Assembly (NCBI RefSeq): GCF_009733815.1
Contig: NZ_WNXY01000008.1
Coordinates: 186,001 to 250,000, forward strand
Length of the DNA stretch: 64,000 nucleotides
Direction: 5' to 3'
From: Pseudactinotalea suaedae
Lineage (GTDB): Bacteria > Actinomycetota > Actinomycetes > Actinomycetales > Beutenbergiaceae
Under the pieces are notes generated by a model. It did no database searches and was not told the origin of the DNA. It saw only the letters and a list, made by a program, of their open reading frames with translations. Made by a program: the position numbers and the translations under genes. Positions 53,649 through 62,352 of the stretch are shown here, piece after piece (the first letter of the stretch is position 1; each line of letters starts with the position of its first letter).

Positions 53649-53747
53649 CCCGGTGCGAACCACACCGACCCCACGACGAGGAACGGACCCCATGACCACG
53701 CGACACCTCACCAGCCCTGCCCGCCGTCCAGGCCGGCTGATCTAGGG

Positions 53748-54784
53748 ATGGCTTCGGCAACGGCCTACGCCGCCCTCTCGTCCGACACCCGCTGCAGCCG
53801 ATCACGATCACTCGTCGAGAGCTCCGCGACGACGACGTGGCCGTGACGGTCACGCACTGCGGGGTGTGCCACTCCGATCTCGATGCCATCCGCGGGCACC
53901 AGGGCCCGGCTCCGCTCGTCCCGGGGCACGAGTTCGTGGGGATCGTCCGCGCGATCGGTGCGAGCGTCTCGCAGCTCGCACCCGGCGATCGGGTCGCCGT
54001 CGGCAACATCGTCGACAGCTGCGGCGACTGCGACATGTGCGTGGCCGGCCAGGAGAACTACTGCCGAGAGTTCCCCACGCTCACCTACGGAGGCACGGAC
54101 CGGCACGACCGCACGACCACTCAGGGCGGGTACGCCACCGAGTACGTCGTGAGGGAGCGGTTCGCCTACGCGCTGCCCGACGGCCTCGACCCGGCGGGAG
54201 CTGCGCCCCTGATGTGCGCCGGCGTCACGGTGTGGGAGCCGCTCCGACGCTGGGATGTCGGCGCGGGCACGGCGGTGGGCGTCGTCGGGCTCGGTGGACT
54301 GGGACACCTGGCGGTGAAGCTCGCGGCGGCGCTCGGAGCGGAGGTCACCGTCTTCACGACGACGGCCGCCAAGGCGGACGAGGCGATGCGGCTCGGCGCC
54401 TCGCGCGCGGTCGTCAGCACCCGACCCGGCGAGCTCGCCGCCGAGCGCGGCGGCCATGACTTCATCCTCGACACCGCATCCGGCCAGCACGACCTGGACC
54501 CGTACCTCGACGCCCTCCGGCTCGACGGGACCCTCTGCATCGTCGGCATGAGCGGGCAGCCGACATTCGATCCGCTCGCCCTCCTCATCGGCCGGAAGAG
54601 CCTGGCCTCGGCGGGCAGCGGCGGGGTTCCCGGGACGCGCGAGATGCTCGACTTCTGCGCCGAGCACGGGATCACTGCCGACGTCGAGGTCCTCCCGCTC
54701 ACGGAGGTGAACACGGCGCTGGACCGTCTGCGCCGGAACGACGTCCGCTACCGGTTCACCCTCGCCGTGCAGGAGACCGGGTGA
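53748..54784 (+). pseudogene. Zinc-dependent alcohol dehydrogenase, frameshifted near its start
   Basis: The main frame (from GTG 53837) reads as a YahK/AdhA-type MDR enzyme from its first residues: THCGVCHSDLDAIRG, VPGHEFVGIV, structural-zinc cysteines in CGDCDMCVAGQENYC, and the Rossmann GLGGLGHLAVKLA. The expected N-terminal 30 residues are encoded just upstream but in two frames. ATG 53748 gives MASATAYAALSSDT; the continuation PLQPITITRRELRDDD, in the downstream frame, starts at 53789. One C is missing from a run (CCC instead of CCCC, 53788-53790). Either the gene is a fresh pseudogene, or the base call is wrong. A tiny ORF (53692-53745) before it has no recognised product. Confidence 0.8.
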
Positions 54785-54865
54785 GGTGTGCCGCCGAGTC
54801 GAAACCGAGTCCGATCATGCGTCATCACCGAAACGGCCCGACGGGCCTGACGAGAGGATGACGAG

Positions 54866-55222
54866 ATGACAACCTTCCTGGTGCTGATCTACGGCAACGA
54901 GCAGGCGTGGGACGGCATGTCCGACGAGGAGCAGGCCGCGATCGACGCGGGCCATCGTGACCTGGTGGCGGCGGCCGGTCCGGGGGTCCTCGCCTCCGGC
55001 CAGCTGGGGCCCGCCGAGCGGGCGACCACCCTGCGCGCCGACGCGACGGGTCGGCGCACGCGGACCACCGGCCCGTTCGTGGAGTCCACGGAGGTCATCG
55101 GCGGCTACTACGTGATCGAGGCCCGCGACCTCGACGAGGTGGTCGGGTGGGCGGAACGGCTGCACGAGTCGGCGGCGAGCCACGGCGGCGTCGAGATCCG
55201 ACCGCTCCACGAGCCCACGTGA
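54866..55222 (+). CDS. YCII/DGPF family protein
   Basis: A 118-residue alpha-beta barrel-like protein. Family marks are the N-terminal strand FLVLIYGNEQAW, a conserved GPFVES (the DGPF-type segment) and GGYYVIEARDLDEV. These small proteins resemble muconolactone-isomerase folds and often occur beside sigma factors or other stress genes, but their reaction is unknown. It is coupled by GTGA to the DinB gene. Confidence 0.88.
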   Translation: MTTFLVLIYGNEQAWDGMSDEEQAAIDAGHRDLVAAAGPGVLASGQLGPAERATTLRADATGRRTRTTGPFVESTEVIGGYYVIEARDLDEVVGWAERLHESAASHGGVEIRPLHEPT

Positions 55223-55731
55223 CCGAGGACCGCACGGATGCGGAACCGCGCCTGGCGCGCGACCTCCTGCTGACCCGGCTCGAGGCGGGCCGGGAGCACG
55301 TCCTGCAGACGATCGAGGGGCTCGACGAACGAGCGCTCGGGACCGTCGTCGCCCCCTCGGGCTGGACACCGCGGTCGATGGTCAGCCATCTGCTCCACGA
55401 CGTCGAGATCTTCTGGCTCCAGGCGGTGCTGGGTGCCGACCAGGTCGCCATCAGCCGGCTGCGCGACGGGTGGACGGCACCGCCGCTCCCCGGACCGGAG
55501 CTGCGCGCCACCTACCGGGCTGAGGCAGATCGCGGCAACCGTGTGCTCGCGGAGGCCGACCTCGACGCACCGCCGGCGTGGTGGCCGCCGTCAGAGATGT
55601 TCGGCGGTCCCCGGCTGGCGAGCGGCTGGGAGGTCCTGCTGCGGGTCCTGGAGGAGACCTCGGTGCATGCCGGCCACCTCGACATGGCCCGCGAGCACCT
55701 CGACGGCCGGCAGCACCTGGTCGTGACCTGA
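55219..55731 (+). CDS. DinB/DUF664 family protein
   Basis: A 170-residue four-helix-bundle protein. It has ALGTVVAPSGWTPRSMVSHLLHDVEIFW and a C-terminal LEETSVHAGHLDMAREHLDGR, where the histidines (HLLHD, HAGH) form the metal-site pattern of DinB/mycothiol-transferase-like proteins. GTG 55219 overlaps the YCII stop. Related proteins use mycothiol or act on thiol adducts. The substrate is not known. Confidence 0.88.
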   Translation: MTEDRTDAEPRLARDLLLTRLEAGREHVLQTIEGLDERALGTVVAPSGWTPRSMVSHLLHDVEIFWLQAVLGADQVAISRLRDGWTAPPLPGPELRATYRAEADRGNRVLAEADLDAPPAWWPPSEMFGGPRLASGWEVLLRVLEETSVHAGHLDMAREHLDGRQHLVVT

Positions 55732-55743
55732 CCGCTGCCCGGC

Positions 55744-56592
55744 TCAGCCGGTCGGTCTCAGGGTGCGGGCGGCGACGAGCTGCGTGGCGGGTGTCGGACG
55801 GCGGGCCGCCAGCAGCTGGGTCGGCGTCTCACCGGCGTACCGCGCCACCTCGCGGGCGAAGTGGCTCTGGTCGGCGTAGCCGTGCTCGGCAGCGATCGTG
55901 GCCAGTGGTCGTCTGCCGAGATCGGCGCTCGCGCTCTCGAACCGAACCACGCCGGCCAGTTCTTTGGGACCGAGTCCGACATGGCGGGCGAAGGTGGTCG
56001 AGACGTGACGGTGGCTCCAGCCGCTGGCGCGGACGAGGTCCCGGATGGCGACCCTTCCGGCGCTGCGCGCGATCTCGCTCCACATCCAGCGCACCCAGTC
56101 GGGCGCCGGGTCGGCTCGGGCCAGGCGTGACAGCAGAAGATCCTCGACGAGCGCGAAGCGCGCCTCCCAGGAGCCGGCGTCGTGCAGCTGCTCGGCCAGG
56201 TGGTCGCCCAGCGCCGCCGAGATGTCGGCGACAGTGACCACCTGGCGCGCGACCTCGCTGCCCGGGACCGAGAGGATCTGCTGGATGCCGGTCGGCGTCA
56301 GATAGACCTGGACACAGCGCTGCACACCCACGAACGAGCTGGCGGCCACCCCCTGGGACAGACCGGCGACGAAGGAGCCGTACGCCCGCCCCGCGCCCGC
56401 GCCGTCCGCCAGGGCGTCGATCCGCAGCGGATCACCGAACGAGAGCACCAGGGGTACCACGGTGCCCGCCGGCTGGCGGCGGTGAACCCGCTCGGCGCTC
56501 CGTTCCGACATGCCGACCATCCCGGCCACCAGCCCGCGCAGCACGGGTGCGACGCGGTGTCGCACGAGCTCGAGGCTGTGCTGGCCCTCCAT
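55744..56592 (-). CDS. AraC family transcriptional regulator
   Basis: A 282-residue regulator whose C-terminal hundred residues contain two helix-turn-helix motifs: ASGWSHRHVSTTFARHVGLGPKELAGVVRFESA and ATIAAEHGYADQSHFAREVARYAGETPTQLLA. The N-terminal sensor part has an early beta-rich ligand pocket region. The ATG at 56592 was preferred because it starts the conserved part. It is divergent from the reductase gene (74-nt gap) and convergent with DinB. Confidence 0.92.
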   Translation of the reverse strand: MEGQHSLELVRHRVAPVLRGLVAGMVGMSERSAERVHRRQPAGTVVPLVLSFGDPLRIDALADGAGAGRAYGSFVAGLSQGVAASSFVGVQRCVQVYLTPTGIQQILSVPGSEVARQVVTVADISAALGDHLAEQLHDAGSWEARFALVEDLLLSRLARADPAPDWVRWMWSEIARSAGRVAIRDLVRASGWSHRHVSTTFARHVGLGPKELAGVVRFESASADLGRRPLATIAAEHGYADQSHFAREVARYAGETPTQLLAARRPTPATQLVAARTLRPTG

Positions 56593-56666
56593 GTCAGAAA
56601 GTGTCGCAGGGCACCGGTCGATTTTCTTCAAGCCAGCCACCCCGCCGCGCGCCCACGATGGGTGCC

Positions 56667-57248
56667 ATGAGAACACTGGTGGTGATCGAGTTCCTGAGCG
56701 TCGACGGGGTCATGCAGGGCCTGGGCTCGCCCGACGAAGACACCGACGGCGGCTTCGCCCACGGCGGCTGGGGTGCGCCCTACGCACCGGCCATCCACGA
56801 GGCGGTGGCAGCCGGCGGCACGGACAGCACCTCGGCCTACCTGTTCGGCCGGCGCACCTACGAGAAGATGGCGGCGTTCTGGCCGCACCAGCCCGACGAC
56901 AACCCGATGGCGCGTTCGCTGAACCAGGCGCCCAAGCACGTCGCGACACGCACCCTCACCGAACTGGCGTGGCACGGAGCATCCGTGCTCGACGGCGAGC
57001 TCGGCCCCGCCGTCAGCTCGTTCAAGAGCACCGGCGAGGGCGACATCGCTGTGCTGGGCAGCGGGGTTCTGGTGCACGAGCTGATGCAGCTGGACCTGGT
57101 CGACGAGTTCCGCCTCTTCATCCATCCGCTGCTGCTCGGCACGGGCAAGCGGCTGTTCCGGGGCCTCCCGGACCCGCGACGCCTGCACCTGCAGTCGCAC
57201 GTCGCCACCAGCGCCGGGACCGTGATGCTCAGCTACCGCGTGGAGTAG
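56667..57248 (+). CDS. Dihydrofolate reductase/RibD C-terminal family protein
   Basis: A 193-residue DHFR-like fold protein. Its start RTLVVIEFLSVDGVMQG, YLFGRRTYEKMAAFW and the later GEGDIAVLGSGVLVHELMQLDLVDEFRLFIHPLLLGTGKRLF are typical of the RibD C-terminal reductase family. It should bind NADPH; the substrate is unknown. ATG 56667 was preferred to an ATG nine nt upstream. It is followed by a strong inverted repeat. Confidence 0.9.
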   Translation: MRTLVVIEFLSVDGVMQGLGSPDEDTDGGFAHGGWGAPYAPAIHEAVAAGGTDSTSAYLFGRRTYEKMAAFWPHQPDDNPMARSLNQAPKHVATRTLTELAWHGASVLDGELGPAVSSFKSTGEGDIAVLGSGVLVHELMQLDLVDEFRLFIHPLLLGTGKRLFRGLPDPRRLHLQSHVATSAGTVMLSYRVE

Positions 57249-57304
57249 CCCTCGACGCCGACTGCCGACGCGCCTCGCCGCTTTCGGGCGACGTTCCCAG
57301 AAAC

Positions 57305-57350
57305 GACTCGAGTCGCGACCCCGTCTGTCAACGGTGTCGCGACTCGAGTC
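57305..57350. terminator. 15-bp inverted repeat after the reductase gene
   Basis: GACTCGAGTCGCGAC (57305-57319) and GTCGCGACTCGAGTC (57336-57350) pair perfectly, with extra pairing in the loop base. The arm is itself partly palindromic (GACTCGAGTC). It is placed 57 nt after the reductase stop and 5 nt before the tRNA-like repeat that starts the islet, so a terminator or a junction element are both plausible. Confidence 0.55.
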
Positions 57351-57354
57351 ACGC

Positions 57355-57380
57355 TGTGCGCAAGGGGGGAGTTGAACCCC
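57355..57380. repeat. Left attachment-site-like copy of the tRNA-Leu 3' end
   Basis: TGTGCGCAAGGGGGGAGTTG and the following AACCCC match 59710-59735 exactly over 26 nt, that is, the 3' end of tRNA-Leu(CAG) including its acceptor and T-arm. The copy is not a complete tRNA. Between the two copies lie 2.3 kb with the second HEPN-MNT module, as after a tRNA-targeted integration. Confidence 0.75.
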
Positions 57381-57485
57381 ACGGCGCGACATGCGCGTAA
57401 CGGAGGGACCCACGCATCTGGAGGTGCACGGATGCGCAGATAGCAGCAGATGGACCGTCAGATGAGCGCGAGAGGCCCGCTTCAA

Positions 57486-57857
57486 TCAAGCCACGAGGCC
57501 AGGGAAGAACGTGAAACTCAGTTGGCGGTCACCGACAGGCCCAGGGACCCAGTCGCGGAACACCACGTATCGGGTCGGGAGCTGCTCGTCCTTGAGCTTG
57601 TCGGCATCGGCGTGGAATCGCGCCAGCCCAAGGTTGCGAGATTTGTTGGGCAGCGCTCGGCGGTCGGTGCGGGTTGGGGTTACGTCTTGGCACCCCCGGT
57701 AGGTGCCGCCTGCGGCGGCCGGTGAGCTGCTCGCTGTCGCTCGCCGGGCGTGTAACCAAATAGGTGCGAGGGCCTGCAGATGCCCTAGCTGTTGCGTCTC
57801 CGCCTCAGGCTCGTCCGCGACCGCGACAGCGGCCCCCGACGTCGGTCTCGGCCTCAT
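57486..57857 (-). pseudogene. Possible gene remnant inside the islet
   Basis: The last 55 or so codons of this minus-strand frame (ending DRQLSFTFFPGLVA) read like a protein C-terminus with normal codon bias, while the upstream part is not coding-like. I cannot name it. The whole stretch 57,249-58,050 holds no other gene I can support: 57,780-58,000 is low-complexity CGTC-rich DNA. Confidence 0.25.
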
Positions 57858-58050
57858 CGTGCTGCTGTTCCTGCGGCTCGTGCTCGCGCTGGTCGTCTTC
57901 GTCGCGTTCGCGTTCGTGATCGCGCTCGTCTCGTCGGGGCCCGGGTCGTCGTACTCGTCGTGGCGCCGCGGGCCTGTTCGCCTGTTCGCGAGGTGGGGCG
58001 GCGCGGCCGGCGTGGCGGTGGCGGTTCAGCTGGTGGTGAACCATCCGCTC

Positions 58051-58452
58051 TCAGCGGAGCAGCCGCGACTCCATTGCGTCGAGCAGTGTCTGTGCGGATC
58101 GCCTGGCGCGTGTGAACTCCTGAGCGGTCACGGTGAAGCTGTAGTGCGCTTCGTCCTTGACCTCGAGCAGGTTCGCTAGCGCCGCGACAGCCCTCTCGGT
58201 GTCTTTAACCTCGCTCAGCAGCGCTGTGGCCTGCCGGTGGTCCTGCCCTCGCGAGATCTGACCGAGCTCCTTGCCGCAGATGGTGTCGGCGGCCGCGATC
58301 CCGGCGAGGACAAACAGGGCGGCGGCGGCCTGGTGCCAGTCGCTCTCCTCGGCAGCTAGACCGGCGGCGGCGTGGAACGTCCGCGCCGTCTGGGCGCGCT
58401 TCGTCACGTACGCGGCGTCTACTCGGCGTCGGCGGCCACCGCGCGCGCTCAT
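58051..58452 (-). CDS. HEPN domain protein (HEPN-MNT module 2)
   Basis: A 133-residue all-helical protein with ALFVLAGIAAADTICG followed by ISRGQDHRQATALLSEVKD. This matches the SRGxxH segment of the HEPN protein at 19.2 kb, with the same order of helices. It overlaps the MNT gene (ATGA). The start follows the MNT stop. Predicted RNase toxin of the second module, held in check by the nucleotidyltransferase. Confidence 0.82.
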   Translation of the reverse strand: MSARGGRRRRVDAAYVTKRAQTARTFHAAAGLAAEESDWHQAAAALFVLAGIAAADTICGKELGQISRGQDHRQATALLSEVKDTERAVAALANLLEVKDEAHYSFTVTAQEFTRARRSAQTLLDAMESRLLR

Positions 58453-59087
58453 GCGCCACCACCCGCGAGCAGCTGCTGCACGGGCTCACCGTGCACGGTC
58501 TGGGCGTCTGCCTTCCACGATTTCAGCAACGGGTCGTCGTTCGTTAGCGCCTCGGCCAGCCACGACAACGTGCGGCGGAACACCTGCACCTGGTTCCCGG
58601 TCCACCGCTCACCCTGCTCGCGTAGATCGGCCTCTAGGTGCTCGATGAGATCCTCGGGGGTGTCGTCGTCGACGAGCATCAGCAGGTCGAGGTCAGACTG
58701 CGTGGTCGCCTCCCCGCGGGCGACGGATCCGAAGATTGCGACAGTCGGCTCGGCCGGGAGGGTTCGGGTGTGGTCAGCGACCAGCTCCGCGATACGTCGG
58801 TGCAGTTGCGCGACGGGATCGTAGGCGGCCAGGGCTGCGTCGATGGCTGGGTAGGCGAGGTGGTCACGGTTCAGCGAATATAGGTAGGCGTTGGCGACGG
58901 GACGCATGTCGACGACGCCTTGTTCGGTCAGACGCTCAAGTGCCTTGCGGATCCCGTTGAGCGACCCCGCACGGGTGACCAGATACACATCTGCTGCGGT
59001 GCGTGGTTCGTTGACTCGCCACAGGTGCTCCAGCACGACGCCCTCCAGGGTGGGAAACACCGCTGAGATGGGGTTAGTCCAGTCCAT
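58449..59087 (-). CDS. Winged-helix MNT nucleotidyltransferase (HEPN-MNT module 2)
   Basis: A 212-residue protein with a winged helix (YLVTRAGSLNGIRKALERLTEQGVVDM) and a nucleotidyltransferase motif: GSVARGEATTQSDLDLLM with Gly120, Ser121 and the Asp pair near 132/134. The canonical GSx10DxD is present. The ATG at 59087 was chosen because of a GGAGG site seven nt before it; the frame stays open further upstream without support. It aligns end to end with the MNT gene of module 1. It lies inside the tRNA-bounded islet. Confidence 0.85.
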   Translation of the reverse strand: MDWTNPISAVFPTLEGVVLEHLWRVNEPRTAADVYLVTRAGSLNGIRKALERLTEQGVVDMRPVANAYLYSLNRDHLAYPAIDAALAAYDPVAQLHRRIAELVADHTRTLPAEPTVAIFGSVARGEATTQSDLDLLMLVDDDTPEDLIEHLEADLREQGERWTGNQVQVFRRTLSWLAEALTNDDPLLKSWKADAQTVHGEPVQQLLAGGGA

Positions 59088-59114
59088 GGTTACCTCCGTC
59101 CTGCTCTCCACTAT

Positions 59115-59141
59115 AGTAGACGATTGTCTACTTTTGTAGAC
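59115..59141 (-). promoter_or_regulatory. Three half-site operator of HEPN-MNT module 2
   Basis: AGTAGAC (59115-59121), GTCTACT (59126-59132) and GTAGAC (59136-59141) make two overlapping inverted repeats sharing the middle arm. It is 28 nt upstream of the MNT start. The TCTACTTTTGTAGA part resembles the CGTACTTTTGTACG upstream of module 1. Probably bound by the MNT winged helix. Confidence 0.6.
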
Positions 59142-59309
59142 GCGCTCCGGTGATCGCACGCTTCCCGGCCTCCATCGGTGGGGGCCGGCTCGGCCCTGGC
59201 GTTCGACAAACGGCTGGCCAACGACCACCCAGGATGAGCCGAGACCGGCTAGCTCCCCCGACGGTCGCCGGCTTGAGGCACGAATACGCAAGGTTGACGC
59301 AGAGTTTGA

Positions 59310-59564
59310 TCAAGCCGATGACGAGACGAGCAGACCCGGCATATGCAGCCACAAAACGGAGCACGGCCGTCCCACAACCAGTCTCGAGCGGCGAGTGGCC
59401 CCGGGCTGCCAGGCCACGAATGCCGTCACGATGGCGAGAATGGCGGCCGCCGCGAGGAGGGCGACGTCGGCAGCGATGATGGTGGCGGTTTGCCTGCCTC
59501 GCCTGCTCGGCCGTCGTGATCCGCTCAGGGTCCTGCCGTTCCGGTTGCGAGTGGGTTGGTGCAT
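59310..59564 (-). CDS. Possible small membrane protein
   Basis: An 84-codon frame with a basic N-terminal part and one hydrophobic segment (IIAADVALLAAAAILAIVTAFVAW), the only coding-like candidate in 59,142-59,709. There is no clear ribosome site, and no family is recognised. The rest of this 0.6-kb gap has nothing I can support. Confidence 0.3.
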   Translation of the reverse strand: MHQPTRNRNGRTLSGSRRPSRRGRQTATIIAADVALLAAAAILAIVTAFVAWQPGATRRSRLVVGRPCSVLWLHMPGLLVSSSA

Positions 59565-59709
59565 TACTCGTAGCCACCGCTCCAACACGATTGCGGCTAC
59601 GTCACTGCGGCGCGCCGCGTCGGGACACAAAGGCGGATGGGATGGCAGATGGGGATGAAAAAGGACCGGCGGAACCCCTACTTCCGTTGGGATTCCGCCG
59701 ATCCTGTGG

Positions 59710-59735
59710 TGTGCGCAAGGGGGGAGTTGAACCCC
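59710..59735. repeat. Right attachment-site-like repeat (tRNA-Leu 3' end)
   Basis: This is the intact copy of the 26-nt repeat also present at 57355-57380, lying in the 3' half of the tRNA gene. If the islet entered here, this is the target and the other copy is its far end. Confidence 0.7.
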
Positions 59736-59795
59736 CACGCCCTTTCGGGCACACGGACCTGAACCGTGCGCGTCTGCCTATTCCGCCACTTGCGC
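59712..59795 (-). tRNA. tRNA-Leu (anticodon CAG)
   Basis: An 84-nt class II tRNA with acceptor arms GCGCAAG/CTTGCGC, anticodon loop TTCAGGT giving CAG in a CACGG/CCGTG stem, a variable arm with GCCC-GAAA-GGGC, and a GGGGG-TTCAACT-CCCCC T-arm. CCA is not encoded. The neighbouring fhaA at 62.9 kb agrees with the known placement of a tRNA-Leu by fhaA in actinobacteria. Confidence 0.93.
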
Positions 59796-59956
59796 GTGGT
59801 GCTCCCATCTGCCTGGTTTCCCAAGCCGATGAGCGGGTAGCAGGGTAGCACGCGGGCGGCATGCGACTCACGTCCGGGACTGCGCTGCGCACCCATGCTT
59901 CAGCCGTCCCAGGCGCGGGAGCGCACCAGAGCGCCAGGGCATCGAGCGAGGGCTCG

Positions 59957-60448
59957 TCACCCATCCTCCGCTGTCAGCAGCGTCGGCACCTCGCCGTCGG
60001 TCTGCTCGAGAGGCACGGCCCACGCGTCGACCGTGTACGGCGACCAGGCGCAGGCGATCTGCTCGTCGCCGGAGATCACCGTGAAGGCCACCTCGGTCTC
60101 GCTGACGAGGATCACGGCGCTGGTCTCCTGGCAGCGCGGGTACCCGCCGACCACCAGCACGTTCTCGCTCAGGTCGACCGCCTGCAGCACCTCGAGGACG
60201 CCGGCCTCGGCCGCACCCTCGTGCGCGGCGACCCACTCCTCGACCTGCTCCTGCGAGGCGAGCAGGACCGGAGCGATCGGCGCGATCCCGTCGACCCAGC
60301 TGTCCGTGTTCGCCTGGGACCACGAGCCCACCTGCTCGCCGACCCGCTCACCCGGCCCGCCGACCACCCACGGCAGCGAGCACGCCCCCAGCAACGCCAG
60401 CACGGCCGCAGCCACCACCGCACGGACACCCCTCGCCGATGCACTCAT
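59957..60448 (-). CDS. Hypothetical lipoprotein, 163 residues
   Basis: A secreted protein with basic start, hydrophobic core and lipobox ALLGACSL, so probably lipid-anchored at Cys23. The mature part is acidic and contains two further cysteines (YPRCQETS and IACAWS). No family recognised. It is divergent from the pyruvate oxidoreductase gene (80-nt gap). Confidence 0.78.
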   Translation of the reverse strand: MSASARGVRAVVAAAVLALLGACSLPWVVGGPGERVGEQVGSWSQANTDSWVDGIAPIAPVLLASQEQVEEWVAAHEGAAEAGVLEVLQAVDLSENVLVVGGYPRCQETSAVILVSETEVAFTVISGDEQIACAWSPYTVDAWAVPLEQTDGEVPTLLTAEDG

Positions 60449-60528
60449 ACCGAGCCTGTGTGCACGCCCACGCCCGTGCGTCGCCCAAGCCCTGGGCAGA
60501 ACTCCCCGGCTCCGCGTAGCGTCGGGGA

Positions 60529-62271
60529 ATGAAGGTCGCCGAACAGCTCATCAGTCAGCTCCAGGCCGCCGGCGTCAGGCGGATCTACGGGATCGTGGGG
60601 GACAGCCTCAACCCGGTCGTGGACGCCGTCCGCCGCACCGGCGGGTCCGCCAAGGGCGGGATCGACTGGATCCACACCCGCCACGAGGAGGCGGCGGCGC
60701 TCGCCGCAGCCGCGGACGCCCAGCTCACGGGCGAGCTCGCGGTCTGCGCGGGCTCCTGCGGCCCCGGGAACCTGCACCTCATCAACGGTCTCTACGACGC
60801 GAACCGCACCGGCGCACCGGTCCTCGCGATCGCGAGCCACATCCCCAGCGTCCAGATCGGGCAGGGCTACTTCCAGGAGACCCACCCCGACCGCCTGTTC
60901 AACGAGTGCTCGGTCTACTCCGAGATGGTCAGCACCACCGATCAGGCGCCCCGCGTGGTGCACGCCGCGATCACGCACGCGCTCGCGAGGAGCGGCGTCG
61001 CCGTCGTCACCCTCCCCGGCGACATCGCCGACGAGCGCGCGACGGCGGAGGCACCGCCGTTCTGCCGTGTCCAGAAGGGTGTCCTCGCCCCGGCCCCGGA
61101 GGCGCTGCAGGCGCTGGCCGACGCGATCGACGACGCCAAGAAGGTTGCGCTGTTCGTCGGGCTCGGCGCGGCCGGGTCGCACGATCTCGTCGTCGAGCTC
61201 GCGGAGAAGATCAAGGCGCCGATCGGGCACAGCCTGCGCGGCAAGGACGTCATCCAGTACGACAACCCCTACGACGTCGGCATGACCGGCCTGCTGGGCT
61301 ACGGCGCCGCGGCCGCGGGCCTCGAGGACGCCGACCTCATCCTGCTGCTCGGCACCGACTTCCCCTACGACCAGTTCCTCCCGGAGGTCCGCACCGCCCA
61401 GGTCGACTCCGACGCCGCCGTCATCGGTCGCCGCACCACCGTGGACGTCGCGGTGCACGCCGAGGTCGAGCCCACCCTGCGAGCGCTGCTGCCGCTCGTC
61501 AAGCAGAAGAAGAACCGGCGCTACCTCGACAAGATGCTCGACAAGCACGACAAGCTCATGAACAACGCCGTCGGCGCCTACACCAAGGACGTCGAGCACC
61601 TGCGCCCGATCCATCCCGAGTACGCCGCCTCGGTCCTCGACGAGGTGGCGAGCGAGGACGCGATCGTCACGGCCGACACCGGCATGGGCAACGTGTGGAC
61701 CGCCAGGTACCTCAACCCCAACGGTCGACGGCGGCTGATCGGGTCGTTCAAGCACGGCACCATGGCGAACGCCATGCCTCATGCGATCGGCGCCCAGCTC
61801 GCCTTCCCCGACCGGCAGGTGATCGCCGTCAGCGGCGACGGCGGGCTCTCGATGCTGCTCGGTGACCTGCTGACGGCGGTGATGTACGACCTGCCGCTGA
61901 CCGTCGTCGTCTTCAACAACTCCACGCTGGGCATGGTCAAGCTGGAGATGCTCGTGGACAAGCTGCCCGACTTCGGCGTCGACGTGCCCGGCGTCGACTA
62001 CGCCGCGATCGCGTCCGCGATGGGGATGCAGGCCCGCCGCGTCGAGGACCCGACGGAGGTCCGCGACGCCCTCACCGCGGCGCTCGCGCACAAGGGCCCG
62101 TCTCTCGTCGACGTCGTCACCGACCCCAACGCGCTGTCGATCCCGCCGAAGATCACGCGCGACCAGGTGTTCGGCTTCGCGACGGCGCTGAGCAAGATCG
62201 TCCTCAACGGCGGTGCCGGCGAGGCGGTCTCGATGGCCCGGTCCAACCTCCGCAACATCCCCCGCAACTGA
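60529..62271 (+). CDS. poxB: Pyruvate dehydrogenase (quinone), TPP- and FAD-dependent
   Basis: A 580-residue TPP enzyme of the PoxB type. The N-terminal domain has VAEQLISQLQAAGVRRIYGIVGDSLNPV and the catalytic glutamate in TRHEEAAALAAA (Glu53 or 54). The central FAD-linked domain has GLGAAG and DFPYDQFLPEV. The C-terminal TPP-binding motif runs from SGDGGLSMLLGDLL to VVVFNN. PoxB oxidises pyruvate to acetate and CO2 and feeds electrons to quinone at the membrane. The length matches the family. Acetolactate-synthase-like members are excluded by the C-terminal part. No partner gene is adjacent. Confidence 0.92.
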   Translation: MKVAEQLISQLQAAGVRRIYGIVGDSLNPVVDAVRRTGGSAKGGIDWIHTRHEEAAALAAAADAQLTGELAVCAGSCGPGNLHLINGLYDANRTGAPVLAIASHIPSVQIGQGYFQETHPDRLFNECSVYSEMVSTTDQAPRVVHAAITHALARSGVAVVTLPGDIADERATAEAPPFCRVQKGVLAPAPEALQALADAIDDAKKVALFVGLGAAGSHDLVVELAEKIKAPIGHSLRGKDVIQYDNPYDVGMTGLLGYGAAAAGLEDADLILLLGTDFPYDQFLPEVRTAQVDSDAAVIGRRTTVDVAVHAEVEPTLRALLPLVKQKKNRRYLDKMLDKHDKLMNNAVGAYTKDVEHLRPIHPEYAASVLDEVASEDAIVTADTGMGNVWTARYLNPNGRRRLIGSFKHGTMANAMPHAIGAQLAFPDRQVIAVSGDGGLSMLLGDLLTAVMYDLPLTVVVFNNSTLGMVKLEMLVDKLPDFGVDVPGVDYAAIASAMGMQARRVEDPTEVRDALTAALAHKGPSLVDVVTDPNALSIPPKITRDQVFGFATALSKIVLNGGAGEAVSMARSNLRNIPRN

Positions 62272-62309
62272 GGTTGCCACTCGGGGAACGCGTACCCCCT
62301 CACCCGCGG

Positions 62310-62352
62310 TCGAGGTAAACGGCAGCCACCGCAAGGTGCGGAATTACCTCGA
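62310..62352. repeat. 43-nt hairpin repeat, copy 1
   Basis: Begins TCGAGGTAA and ends TTACCTCGA, with a GCCACC-GCAA-GGTG core. First of four copies in the 614-nt gap between poxB and fhaA. The remaining gap holds a GCGAC/GCCCCGCGA tandem stretch (62,370-62,435) and a G-rich tract (62,685-62,730). Confidence 0.85.

Noticed and set aside
53692-53745. 17-codon ORF upstream of the alcohol dehydrogenase
   Set aside because: It has a weak ribosome site but no recognisable product; too short to support as a gene.
57355-57380. Second tRNA gene
   Set aside because: Only the 3' quarter is present; no anticodon arm or 5' acceptor partner.
57703-58179. 158-codon plus-strand frame with a hydrophobic stretch
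   Set aside because: Hydrophobic run comes from CGTC-type low-complexity DNA, and its second half is antisense to the HEPN gene.
59128-59577. 149-codon minus-strand frame upstream of HEPN-MNT module 2
   Set aside because: Covers the operator of the module and has no motif; an alternative frame gives the better (still weak) membrane-protein candidate.
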